Source: Nitrospira sp.
GTDB taxonomy: Bacteria; Nitrospirota; Nitrospiria; Nitrospirales; Nitrospiraceae
Direction of reading: 5' to 3'
DNA: 6,796 nt
NCBI GenBank assembly: GCA_024998705.1
Contig: JACOEF010000005.1
Location: 1 to 6,796, forward strand
Under the pieces are notes generated by a model. It ran no database searches. It was not told the origin of the DNA and was given only the letters and a program-made list of their open reading frames with translations. Shown one piece after another: positions 1-4,701 of this stretch (positions are counted from its first letter, which is position 1; every line of letters starts with the position of its first letter). A program made the translations under genes and the position numbers.

Positions 1-74
1 CTGTCGAACTTATCTTTGTTGCTGTCGTACTCGTTGTCGTAGTTTGGGTTGAACGGGATGCTTACGCTTGCCAT
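1..74 (-). CDS. N-terminal end of an unknown protein, cut by the window edge
   Basis: An ATG at 74-72 opens a frame that runs off the left edge after 24 codons, starting MASVSIPFNPNYDNEYDS. It is preceded by a strong Shine-Dalgarno, AAGGAG, eight bases from the ATG, in the same CCAAGGAG context seen at other good starts in the window. The visible residues are rich in Asn, Asp and Tyr and carry no signal peptide. It follows the helix-turn-helix gene at 104-301 in the same direction with a 29-base gap, so it is probably the last visible member of the same leftward operon. I do not recognise the family; too little is present to assign a role. Confidence 0.6.
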   Translation of the reverse strand, partial: MASVSIPFNPNYDNEYDSNKDKFD

Positions 75-103
75 ACGGCTATCTCCTTGGAGGTTATCTG
101 GGT

Positions 104-301
104 TCACTGTCTGGTTGATCTATGAGAAAAGTATTGAGACCACTCACCCCATGGAATGAGTTGCAAATAGGCGAATATCAGCCTCAGCTGATACCGCACG
201 AACCGCTCAGAAGTCCCAAGCGTCAGAGCGACAGCCTTTGGGGTAGAGAAGCGCCGTTGGCGAATTTGCCTTGCGAGATCTTTCACTAGCATGTCTTTCA
301 T
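104..301 (-). CDS. Small helix-turn-helix protein (65 aa)
   Basis: The protein starts MKDMLVKDLARQ and is 65 residues long. Residues ~18-43 look like a helix-turn-helix: a helix TPKAVALTLG, a turn at GTS, and a recognition-type helix ERFVRYQLR. The ATG at 301-299 was chosen because a near-perfect Shine-Dalgarno AAGGAGG lies six bases upstream. The same frame can be extended to a TTG at 559 but that start has no ribosome site. Its ATG overlaps the stop of the upstream gene as ATGA, which indicates translational coupling. A DNA-binding or regulatory role is inferred from the fold alone; I cannot name a family. The C-terminus is rich in aromatic residues (WGEWSQYF). Confidence 0.6.
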   Translation of the reverse strand: MKDMLVKDLARQIRQRRFSTPKAVALTLGTSERFVRYQLRLIFAYLQLIPWGEWSQYFSHRSTRQ

Positions 302-516
302 GCGCGGCCTCCTTGACCCCACCACCACGGCACTTCGGCACATGGCCCAGCGACCACCACTTCTTGAACGTGCGGGCCTTTCGTTTGGCGTGAGGCCAGA
401 TGTGTAGTGGATACGAAGCTGGCAATTTCGTCGTTCCAGTTCAATCGTGCAGTGGCCTTGATTGTGGTCGATAAGGGGCGATGCGCCCAGCAGGTGGTAA
501 TACGAATCACTGACAT
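298..516 (-). CDS. Unknown small protein (72 aa), coupled to the downstream HTH gene
   Basis: The frame starts MSVIRITTCWAHRP and has no recognisable domain. Support for it being real is contextual: a Shine-Dalgarno AAGGAA lies eight bases before the ATG, and its TGA overlaps the next gene's ATG in an ATGA junction. The C-terminus ends with a Trp triplet and Gly/Arg (PWWWGQGG), whose codons also supply the next gene's Shine-Dalgarno. The other two minus-strand frames here also stay open for long stretches but need TTG starts without ribosome sites. A frameshifted remnant of a larger gene spread over the three frames is a real alternative. Confidence 0.45.
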   Translation of the reverse strand: MSVIRITTCWAHRPLSTTIKATARLNWNDEIASFVSTTHLASRQTKGPHVQEVVVAGPCAEVPWWWGQGGRA

Positions 517-616
517 GGCAGGGGTTCCTTACTTTGCGTCTGCAATTGGCTTGGTCCAATGCTAACGCCTTGATTTTGTTAGGGGAGAATTTGGGAAATT
601 GTGAGGATAGGGGAAG

Positions 617-643
617 GGAAGGGTAGCGAGAGATCGCCCTTCC
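617..643. other. Strong stem-loop after the RHH-like gene
   Basis: GGAAGG (617-622) pairs with CCTTCC (638-643) and, past a three-base bulge, GCGA (626-629) pairs with TCGC (634-637) around a GAGA tetraloop on the plus strand. It begins ten bases beyond the stop of the leftward gene at 653-955. It is placed where a terminator or an mRNA-stabilising hairpin would be, but there is no T-run behind it in the gene's direction, so I do not call it an intrinsic terminator. Confidence 0.45.
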
Positions 644-652
644 TAGAGGCTT

Positions 653-955
653 TTAGGCAGATCTTAAACTACATCTTTTCGCTGGCAGATACGTACTCGC
701 AATGAGCGCCCTCCTTTCTTCAATGAGCGATTGTCCGGTAAGCGGTAAGCAAGCCTGTCCGTAGACGGTGAGTGCTCGACGGAGGACGACTGAGGATGAA
801 GGGAAATCCGCTCGTTGAGTTTCGTGGCCCTGAAGATGGTGTTTGAGATTATTCAGGACCGTTTCTGCATCATGGTCTAGGCGGATGTTATGGGTTTTCG
901 ACACAGCTTCTCGTTTGAGCCTTCTAGAGAAGTTGGAGCTTTCAGTATGGGACAT
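653..955 (-). CDS. Small ribbon-helix-helix-like protein (100 aa)
   Basis: The protein is 100 residues. Residues 21-27 (THNIRLD) could form the DNA-contacting beta strand. Residues 28-42 (HDAETVLNNLKHHLQ) would be the first helix and residues 53-69 (SSSVVLRRALTVYGQAC) the second, the arrangement of CopG/Arc-type ribbon-helix-helix repressors, although the linker between the helices is longer than usual. The ATG at 955-953 has AAAGGAA upstream at a normal distance. It is the first gene of the leftward cluster and could be its regulator. I see no convincing -35/-10 pair in the ~140 bases upstream. The assignment rests on pattern only; a plain hypothetical protein remains possible. Confidence 0.55.
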   Translation of the reverse strand: MSHTESSNFSRRLKREAVSKTHNIRLDHDAETVLNNLKHHLQGHETQRADFPSSSVVLRRALTVYGQACLPLTGQSLIEERRALIASTYLPAKRCSLRSA

Positions 956-1095
956 GGGCGGTTCCTTTGTTGAGTGTGCGAGGGATGAGCCGTGGCCGCG
1001 ACGGAAAGAAAATTGATTTACGAGGTATGAGAAGAAAAAGCCAGAAATGATGTGGGAGAGTGCAGGGGCCAGTTTAAAATCTGAGGACCGACTAC
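956..1095. other. Intergenic spacer upstream of the leftward cluster
   Basis: This stretch separates the start of the RHH-like gene from the hairpin that ends the recombinase transcript, so it should contain the promoter of the leftward cluster. No clear sigma70 pair is seen; a weak AT-rich block lies at 1073-1080. No gene, tRNA or repeat is visible here. Confidence 0.3.
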
Positions 1096-1175
1096 AAAAA
1101 GGGGGTGTTGCTGGGCCTTCCGAACCGTAGAAGGGGGCAACTCAAAACCTTCCCCAGTTCACCCAGCAACACCCC
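1096..1175 (-). terminator. Long intrinsic terminator of the serine recombinase transcript
   Basis: A perfect 14-bp inverted repeat, GGGGTGTTGCTGGG (1102-1115) and its complement (1162-1175), encloses 46 bases that can form smaller stems, for example CCTTC 1116-1120 with GAAGG 1130-1134. Read on the minus strand the stem is followed by C and then TTTTT (1100-1096), the layout of a rho-independent terminator for leftward transcription. The large branched loop is unusual for a terminator, so an extra regulatory role, or an inverted-repeat element in its own right, is possible. No T-run follows in the plus direction. Confidence 0.55.
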
Positions 1176-1210
1176 ACTCTTACACCAAGGAGACACACGC
1201 GATGCGATGG

Positions 1211-1700
1211 TCAGTATCATATGGTGCTACCTATTTGGCCTAACAGAAATTCATCCGACTGGAGTGTGGATATTCCCATCAGGTACCTCCGCCATTTAGA
1301 AGGACAACCTATTTAACCCAGACTACTTTCGTACTCATAAGATGGTACCTATTCGCAACCCTTTGAATTTTCTATAAGGCTACTTCAGGACTTTTGAAGC
1401 TGTAAATGCTTCAGGAGATGCAGGATCTTCAGGCAAGTCCGTCGTCACATTCTTCATAAGGGGATACCTATTCGTAACCCTTTGATTTCTTGTCACGACC
1501 TTCTAAGACATTCGCCGCTGCGGAGACGTGCCACCTCCAGTCCCTCGTGGTGGTACGGCATTGGCTGATTCTTCATAAGATGGGGGTTATTTCGGGAATA
1601 GGTTGCTTCGTTCTCCTAAAGGTAACGGGTATTCGGGAGTCTAGCCACTCTGTCTCTCAAAGATCCTACCTATTCAAACAGCCTCGATACATCTTTCGTC
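1211..1700. repeat. Degenerate ~40-bp tandem repeat array
   Basis: The exact heptamer ACCTATT occurs at 1229, 1307, 1347, 1466 and 1668, spacings close to multiples of 40 (78, 40, 119, 202). Weaker copies of the TATTC core fall in the same register near 1268, 1506, 1585 and 1627. The two best units, 1332-1369 and 1451-1488, agree at 31 of 38 positions. The 12-mer ATTCTTCATAAG is repeated at 1449 and 1568, exactly 119 bases apart, and CATAAG lies at 1336, 1455 and 1574. A rough unit consensus is TCATAAGATGGTACCTATTC followed by GNAACCC. The array begins at the recombinase stop codon and ends before the hairpin at 1096-1175. Units are decayed and not separated by unique equal spacers, so this is not a CRISPR. 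Confidence 0.6.
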
Positions 1701-2354
1701 CATCTTCACGGTTTCATCTTTCGTCGCACTGCTATGATCCTCTGACGGTCGTTGAAGCAACACCTGTACGGTCCTGGAACTCACCCCTACAATCTTAGCT
1801 ATAGCCACCATGCCAAGGCCCTGCTTTCTGAGTTCTACAATCCTGGCTGCTACCTCAGGACGTGACTCCTCAAGTTTCCGTCTTCCCCATCCCTTGTCGG
1901 GGTTGTTGGCACGAATACGTTTGATGCCGGATTTCACACGTTCCCGAATAATGGATCGTTCAAACTCGGAGAAGACTCCCAGCATTTGAAACATTGCTTT
2001 CCCTGCTGGTGTCGCTGTATCGATACCCTGCTGATGGATAAAGAGGTCTATCCTCTTGGACTGCAACTCTTCTAGAAAGGCAATGAGGTGCTGCAAGCTC
2101 CTGCCGATTCGATCTACAGCCCATACCATCACCACATCAAAATCTTTCCTCCCCACACCCTTCCATAACGCATCAAGCCTTGGCCGCTTGTCCCTGCCTT
2201 TAGCTCCTGAGATGCCATGATCAACAAACTCCTCCACCACATCCCAGCCGTTACGCTCAGCTGTAGTCCTAAGCTCCTGAAGCTGATTTGCGGTGGTCTG
2301 ACCATCCGTGGATACTCTCGCGTAAATCGCCGCTCGCCTAATTCCCTTTATCAT
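1674..2354 (-). CDS. Small serine recombinase (resolvase/invertase family)
   Basis: Catalyses site-specific cutting and rejoining of DNA through a phosphoserine intermediate. In the 226-residue protein the N-terminal catalytic domain shows YARVST with nucleophile Ser15 and Arg13, the DRIGRS motif with Arg82 and Arg85, and the family's EFERSIIRERVKSG stretch (residues 130-143) leading into the long dimer helix. Residues ~173-200 form a Hin-like helix-turn-helix. A charged 25-residue tail follows; its DNA contains an 11-bp direct repeat (1690-1700 and 1715-1725). The length fits resolvases and invertases rather than large serine integrases, so resolution or inversion is expected, not phage-type integration. 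No transposase, invertible gene or paired res sites are visible. GGAGG lies eight bases before the ATG. Confidence 0.9.
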   Translation of the reverse strand: MIKGIRRAAIYARVSTDGQTTANQLQELRTTAERNGWDVVEEFVDHGISGAKGRDKRPRLDALWKGVGRKDFDVVMVWAVDRIGRSLQHLIAFLEELQSKRIDLFIHQQGIDTATPAGKAMFQMLGVFSEFERSIIRERVKSGIKRIRANNPDKGWGRRKLEESRPEVAARIVELRKQGLGMVAIAKIVGVSSRTVQVLLQRPSEDHSSATKDETVKMDERCIEAV

Positions 2355-2368
2355 AAGGTATCCCTCCA

Positions 2369-2402
2369 GACTGTTTCTATTACATTTCTATTCTAGACAG
2401 TC
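2369..2402. promoter_or_regulatory. Inverted repeat over the recombinase promoter (candidate self-binding site)
   Basis: GACTGT (2369-2374) and ACAGTC (2397-2402) form a 6-bp inverted repeat 34 bp long overall, the size of a typical resolvase-dimer subsite. The arms bracket the -10 box and the start of the 5' leader, so binding would block transcription. Autoregulation is inferred from position and from habits of the family. Confidence 0.4.
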
Positions 2403-2418
2403 ATGGAGAGGTCGTCAA
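2390..2418 (-). promoter_or_regulatory. Sigma70-type promoter of the serine recombinase gene
   Basis: On the minus strand TTGACG (2418-2413) and TAGAAT (2395-2390) are separated by 17 bases. Transcription would start near 2383, giving a leader of about 30 bases with the Shine-Dalgarno GGAGG. The right arm of the flanking inverted repeat lies within the promoter spacer. Confidence 0.6.
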
Positions 2419-2504
2419 CTGACCAAATGGCGCGGGATTTTGACGGGTATTTTTCAGGGGTAATGTAAACAAGGATTGGTGCTGAATGAGATACGCGGCG
2501 TAAC

Positions 2505-2520
2505 TATCCACATGTGGATA
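2505..2520. promoter_or_regulatory. 16-bp perfect palindrome, possible operator
   Basis: TATCCACATGTGGATA is a perfect palindrome between the two divergent promoters. Each half resembles a DnaA box (consensus TTATCCACA) with one mismatch at the first base, arranged head to head. It is 13 bases upstream of the -35 box of the rightward promoter and could serve a regulator of either gene. An origin role is unsupported, as there is no further box cluster or AT-rich unwinding region. Confidence 0.4.
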
Positions 2521-2532
2521 CCATTAAATACG

Positions 2533-2561
2533 TAGACAGTGCTCACAAGTCATTGTATAAG
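2533..2561 (+). promoter_or_regulatory. Sigma70-type promoter of the 72-aa protein gene
   Basis: TAGACA (2533-2538) and TATAAG (2556-2561) are separated by exactly 17 bases, one mismatch each from consensus. Transcription would start near 2568, leaving a ~34-base leader that contains the AAGGAGG of the following gene. The 10-mer TGTATAAGCC at this -10 box recurs at 3233, upstream of the zinc-ribbon gene. Confidence 0.55.
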
Positions 2562-2601
2562 CCTTCCGCAGTTATTCAACCCATCACCAAGGAGGTCTCA
2601 G

Positions 2602-2820
2602 ATGATTCGTCTTAACATCCCCTTTGTCCTGCATTTTCAGACATGGCAAGAGAAGCGGCCTGAGGGAACACCCTTCATCCTCCGCGATAAAGTACGCGGT
2701 TCGCTGAATGTGGGAGACAGATTCTTCCAACTGACTGCCTCAGAAGGCAGCTTCTTTCTCCTAGAGACGAATCACGTGAGGTGTCAGATTGGGTCTGCCG
2801 GTCTGAGGTGGCCAGCTTAG
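2602..2820 (+). CDS. Unknown small protein (72 aa)
   Basis: The frame starts MIRLNIPFVLHFQTWQEK and ends GLRWPA. The ATG at 2602 is chosen because AAGGAGG lies six bases upstream and a good promoter lies 41 bases before it; an upstream in-frame extension to 2539 has neither. The composition suggests alternating beta strands (RLNIPFVLHF, DRFFQLTAS, SFFLLETN) without a signal peptide, membrane segment or metal motif. It is divergent from the serine recombinase and shares its regulatory region, so the two may be linked in control. I do not recognise the family. Confidence 0.6.
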   Translation: MIRLNIPFVLHFQTWQEKRPEGTPFILRDKVRGSLNVGDRFFQLTASEGSFFLLETNHVRCQIGSAGLRWPA

Positions 2821-3302
2821 AGGCATCAGGCCAACAAGACAGCGGCTCCGTTTGGGGAGCGAATCAGGGCAGCTAAGGCCTTCATCATTGGAGCGTAAGG
2901 CTTTTGTGGTGAGGGCCTTAGTGTTTCAACGAGAGGGGCTGGCAGAGAGAACAATGGGTGGCAGAGAGGAATGTTATGGGTGCTTGCCTATGCCAACCCC
3001 ACCCCCTGCCCCTCTAAATTGGTTCCAAGGGGTAGGCATGGGGGGAGTTTGCAGGAGGATGGTGTACGATACCCTGAGACATTTTTTCTGCATTTTTTTG
3101 ATTAGCCTCGCCAAGGTGAACCACTGCCGTACATACCAGGACGTAAGTCTAGAGCATACGAGATCAGGAGATCCTTGGAAAGGGGCTATGCCTATTGACG
3201 ATCGAAGAGCCTAGCCCATGTTGGTGAGATGGTGTATAAGCCTGCACAAGTGACGAATGGTTCAGGAAAGCGGCCATCGCTAATTTAACCGCGAGGTATT
3301 CG
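2821..3302. other. Structured gap without a convincing gene
   Basis: A hairpin GCTCC/GGAGC (2845-2849, 2856-2860) and an 8-bp inverted repeat CTAAGGCC/GGCCTTAG (2873-2880, 2914-2921) follow the upstream gene but lack a T-run. A C-rich then G-rich stretch at ~2988-3056 can fold into a long imperfect hairpin whose inner stem is CTGCCCCT with AGGGGTAG. T6 and T7 runs lie at ~3080-3099 but no GC stem directly precedes them. Two tiny frames start at 3059 and 3229, both encoding MVY; their ribosome sites are too close to the ATG, so I do not call them genes. A TATAAG box at ~3235 may belong to a promoter of the zinc-ribbon gene, but no good -35 box pairs with it. Confidence 0.35.
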
Positions 3303-3473
3303 ATGTCTAAAATACCTATAGTCTGTGCCAAGTGCACCAAGCTAATGGGATATCGTTCGCAGGAAAACGGTGCTGTTGCGGGAAAAGTTAAAGTTCTGAA
3401 CGGGAACAAATTGATTTGGTGTTCCCGATGTCAAAAATGGAAAGGCTTGAGGCCATACAATCCGCTTGGTTAG
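3303..3473 (+). CDS. Small zinc-ribbon protein, Com-like (56 aa)
   Basis: The protein starts MSKIPIVCAKCTKLMGYR and has two CxxC knuckles: Cys8-x2-Cys11 near the start and Cys40-x2-Cys43 (CSRC) near the end, with a basic Lys/Arg-rich tail. This matches a single zinc-ribbon like that of phage Mu Com, a small protein that binds mRNA and promotes translation of the neighbouring mom gene. The ATG has GAGGT five bases upstream. It precedes the nuclease-like lipoprotein gene by 30 bases in the same direction. A nucleic-acid-binding role is inferred; no mom-like gene is present, and whether it acts on its neighbour is unknown. Confidence 0.65.
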   Translation: MSKIPIVCAKCTKLMGYRSQENGAVAGKVKVLNGNKLIWCSRCQKWKGLRPYNPLG

Positions 3474-3503
3474 GGGCTTAGGGCATGCGCGATAGGTGAT
3501 GAT

Positions 3504-3998
3504 ATGTGCTCGGCTCCAGCACGCGAAAAAGAATACAACGTAGCCTTTGCTCAGCGACATCTCAGGCGTGCCCTATGTGTTCTTTGTGTCTCGCTTCTTG
3601 TGTCCGCATGTGCTCACCATGGCCCCTCTGAGATCCGCCCACTGACGATGCCTAAGGCAACCACTCAGGGCCAACCTTTCCAGGTCGCTGTCTTCCATGG
3701 CTGCTGCGATGGTGATACTTGCACTGCCTCTCTTGCTGAACTTCCGCCGATCTTCGGTGATCACATCACGGTCCGCCTCGCTGGTATCGACACACCAGAG
3801 ATGAAGGGCACCGGTGATGAAAAGAAAGTACTGGCGAGGCAGGGACAAGCCATGACTCTGGTTCAGGCTACGAAGATCGATCTACTTGATCCAAAGCAAG
3901 CCTCGAACTCACAAGGACAACAATATAAGGAACGCCTGTCGATCTTCGGCAATAACAGAGATCACATCTACCACCGTCCAAATTGCCCGAGCTATTAA
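3504..3998 (+). CDS. Staphylococcal-nuclease-like lipoprotein, damaged
   Basis: The 164-residue product has a hydrophobic signal (LRRALCVLCVSLLVSAC) with a lipobox ending at Cys36, so it would be exported and lipid-anchored. The SNase fold begins at ~60: CDGDTCT (68-74) and VRLAGIDTPE (90-99) supply the calcium-binding and catalytic equivalents of Asp21, Arg35, Asp40 and Glu43. After IDLLDP (125-130) the family's second half, with the other catalytic Arg (Arg87 in the staphylococcal enzyme) and helices, is missing. The sequence jumps to the C-terminal cysteine motif IYHRPNCPSY (155-164). A stop then cuts this motif, and its continuation lies in another frame at 3992-4144. The ATG has AGGTG five bases upstream. 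I expect it to be inactive as a nuclease. Confidence 0.65.
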   Translation: MCSAPAREKEYNVAFAQRHLRRALCVLCVSLLVSACAHHGPSEIRPLTMPKATTQGQPFQVAVFHGCCDGDTCTASLAELPPIFGDHITVRLAGIDTPEMKGTGDEKKVLARQGQAMTLVQATKIDLLDPKQASNSQGQQYKERLSIFGNNRDHIYHRPNCPSY

Positions 3999-4144
3999 GC
4001 CATGACGTGATATTTGAAAATGCCGCAGAAGCCAAAGCCGCGGGGTATCGACTAGGACGAACTACCCGTGAGATAGCGACAGGAAAGAATGTCCACTGGG
4101 GGACTTATAGATATGCTCGGGGGATTACTCTCATTTATTTATAA
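3992..4144 (+). pseudogene. Frameshifted C-terminal tail of the nuclease-like gene
   Basis: In the -1 frame relative to the gene ending at 3998, codons from 3992 read LLSHDVIFENAAEAKAAGYR, which is the expected continuation of the YHxPxCPSY module often found at the C-terminus of SNase-like and related secreted proteins. Loss of one base at about 3993-3998 explains the shift. The frame continues to a TAA at 4142-4144 and overlaps the start of the next gene; beyond GYRLGR the residues no longer look like the family. No classic slippery heptamer is present, so a mutation or a sequencing error is more likely than programmed frameshifting. Confidence 0.6.
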
Positions 4145-4601
4145 CGTTTACAAGGACGTGCGTGACAGGCGCAAGAAGCCTGATCCGGTGGCCATCATAG
4201 AGCAGAGAAGAAAGGGGAAGGGAGAGTTTGAAAAATATCTCCACGAACAGAAGCAAAATACGACGGAGTTCGGCAACGTAATAATTCGAGATATTTCGAG
4301 AATGGACTTGTATCCAGACTTGGATGCAAAGGCTAAAGGTATTTCACCATGGTTTAAGCCTGAGCTTAAAGGCCTCTATCACAGAGGATTTGAAGTAATC
4401 TTGCGGATCGAACCAGTCAAATATGAGGAAGCACTTGATAAATGGTACTGGAGCACACATGATGCTTCCCAAGCGATCAATGCTCTAATAGTTGGGAGAA
4501 TACCGTATGACGTTGTGAAAGCAGTGGAATGGAAAGGCGATCAGTATTACAGGTGTCCCCATATATATTGCGAATTTTCCAAGGCGAAGAAACAACCGTA
4601 G
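4089..4601 (+). CDS. Unknown 170-aa protein, upstream partner of the nuclease-like gene
   Basis: The protein starts with a moderately hydrophobic segment (LIDMLGGLLSFIYNVY, residues 6-21) that could be an amphipathic or membrane-associated helix. A basic stretch (DRRKK) follows, then a mixed alpha/beta body with EVILRIEPV at 102-110, and near the end two cysteines in CPHIYC (156-161). I recognise no family. AGGA lies four bases before the ATG. Base composition is AT-richer than the rph-rdgB region, as in the next gene. It ends in TAG (4599-4601), but the same frame stays open to TAA at 4689-4691, ten bases before the following gene. The original protein may therefore have been ~200 residues and close-packed with its neighbour. 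Confidence 0.6.
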   Translation: MSTGGLIDMLGGLLSFIYNVYKDVRDRRKKPDPVAIIEQRRKGKGEFEKYLHEQKQNTTEFGNVIIRDISRMDLYPDLDAKAKGISPWFKPELKGLYHRGFEVILRIEPVKYEEALDKWYWSTHDASQAINALIVGRIPYDVVKAVEWKGDQYYRCPHIYCEFSKAKKQP

Positions 4602-4691
4602 GAAGATGTCGTGCTTTATCGAATGGAAAGAAGCGCAACGGCTGACTTCTTCACCGAACTGGTGAAGTACGATGAAGTTAGAACGTATTAA
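4602..4691 (+). other. In-frame continuation after an amber codon
   Basis: Twenty-nine sense codons follow the TAG of the upstream gene in the same frame and end at TAA 4689-4691. They begin EDVVLYRMERSATADFF and have the look of normal protein. Either TAG is a recent nonsense mutation, or this is spacer open by chance. A hairpin CTTCACC/GGTGAAG (4649-4655, 4661-4667) with a five-base loop lies inside; it has no T-run. Confidence 0.35.
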
Positions 4692-4701
4692 GACCTAGAA
4701 C

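Noticed and set aside
207..425. Third minus-strand frame with a basic, protein-like composition
   Set aside because: It begins with TTG without a ribosome site and overlaps two better frames. It is kept only as a hint that the region may hold a frameshifted older gene.
104..559. 151-residue extension of the helix-turn-helix gene from a TTG start
   Set aside because: There is no ribosome site at the TTG, while the internal ATG at 301 has AAGGAGG at ideal spacing and an ATGA overlap with the upstream gene.
1211..1700. CRISPR array
   Set aside because: Units are imperfect, the ~40-bp period leaves no unique equal-length spacers, and no cas gene is present.
1490..1798. 102-residue plus-strand frame through the repeat array
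   Set aside because: It has a TTG start, runs antisense into the recombinase C-terminus, and repeat periods of 39-42 bases do not keep one frame.
1674..2354. Serine recombinase as the integrase that used the tRNA-Arg site
   Set aside because: It is a 226-residue resolvase/invertase-type protein without the large C-terminal domains of serine integrases, and tRNA anticodon targeting is typical of tyrosine recombinases.
2505..2520. Replication origin based on paired DnaA-like boxes
   Set aside because: There is only one overlapping pair, each half has a mismatch, and no AT-rich unwinding region or rep gene lies nearby.
2852..3214. 120-residue plus-strand frame
   Set aside because: It has a TTG start, no ribosome site, Pro/Gly-rich low-complexity sequence over a hairpin-forming region, and no recognisable domain.
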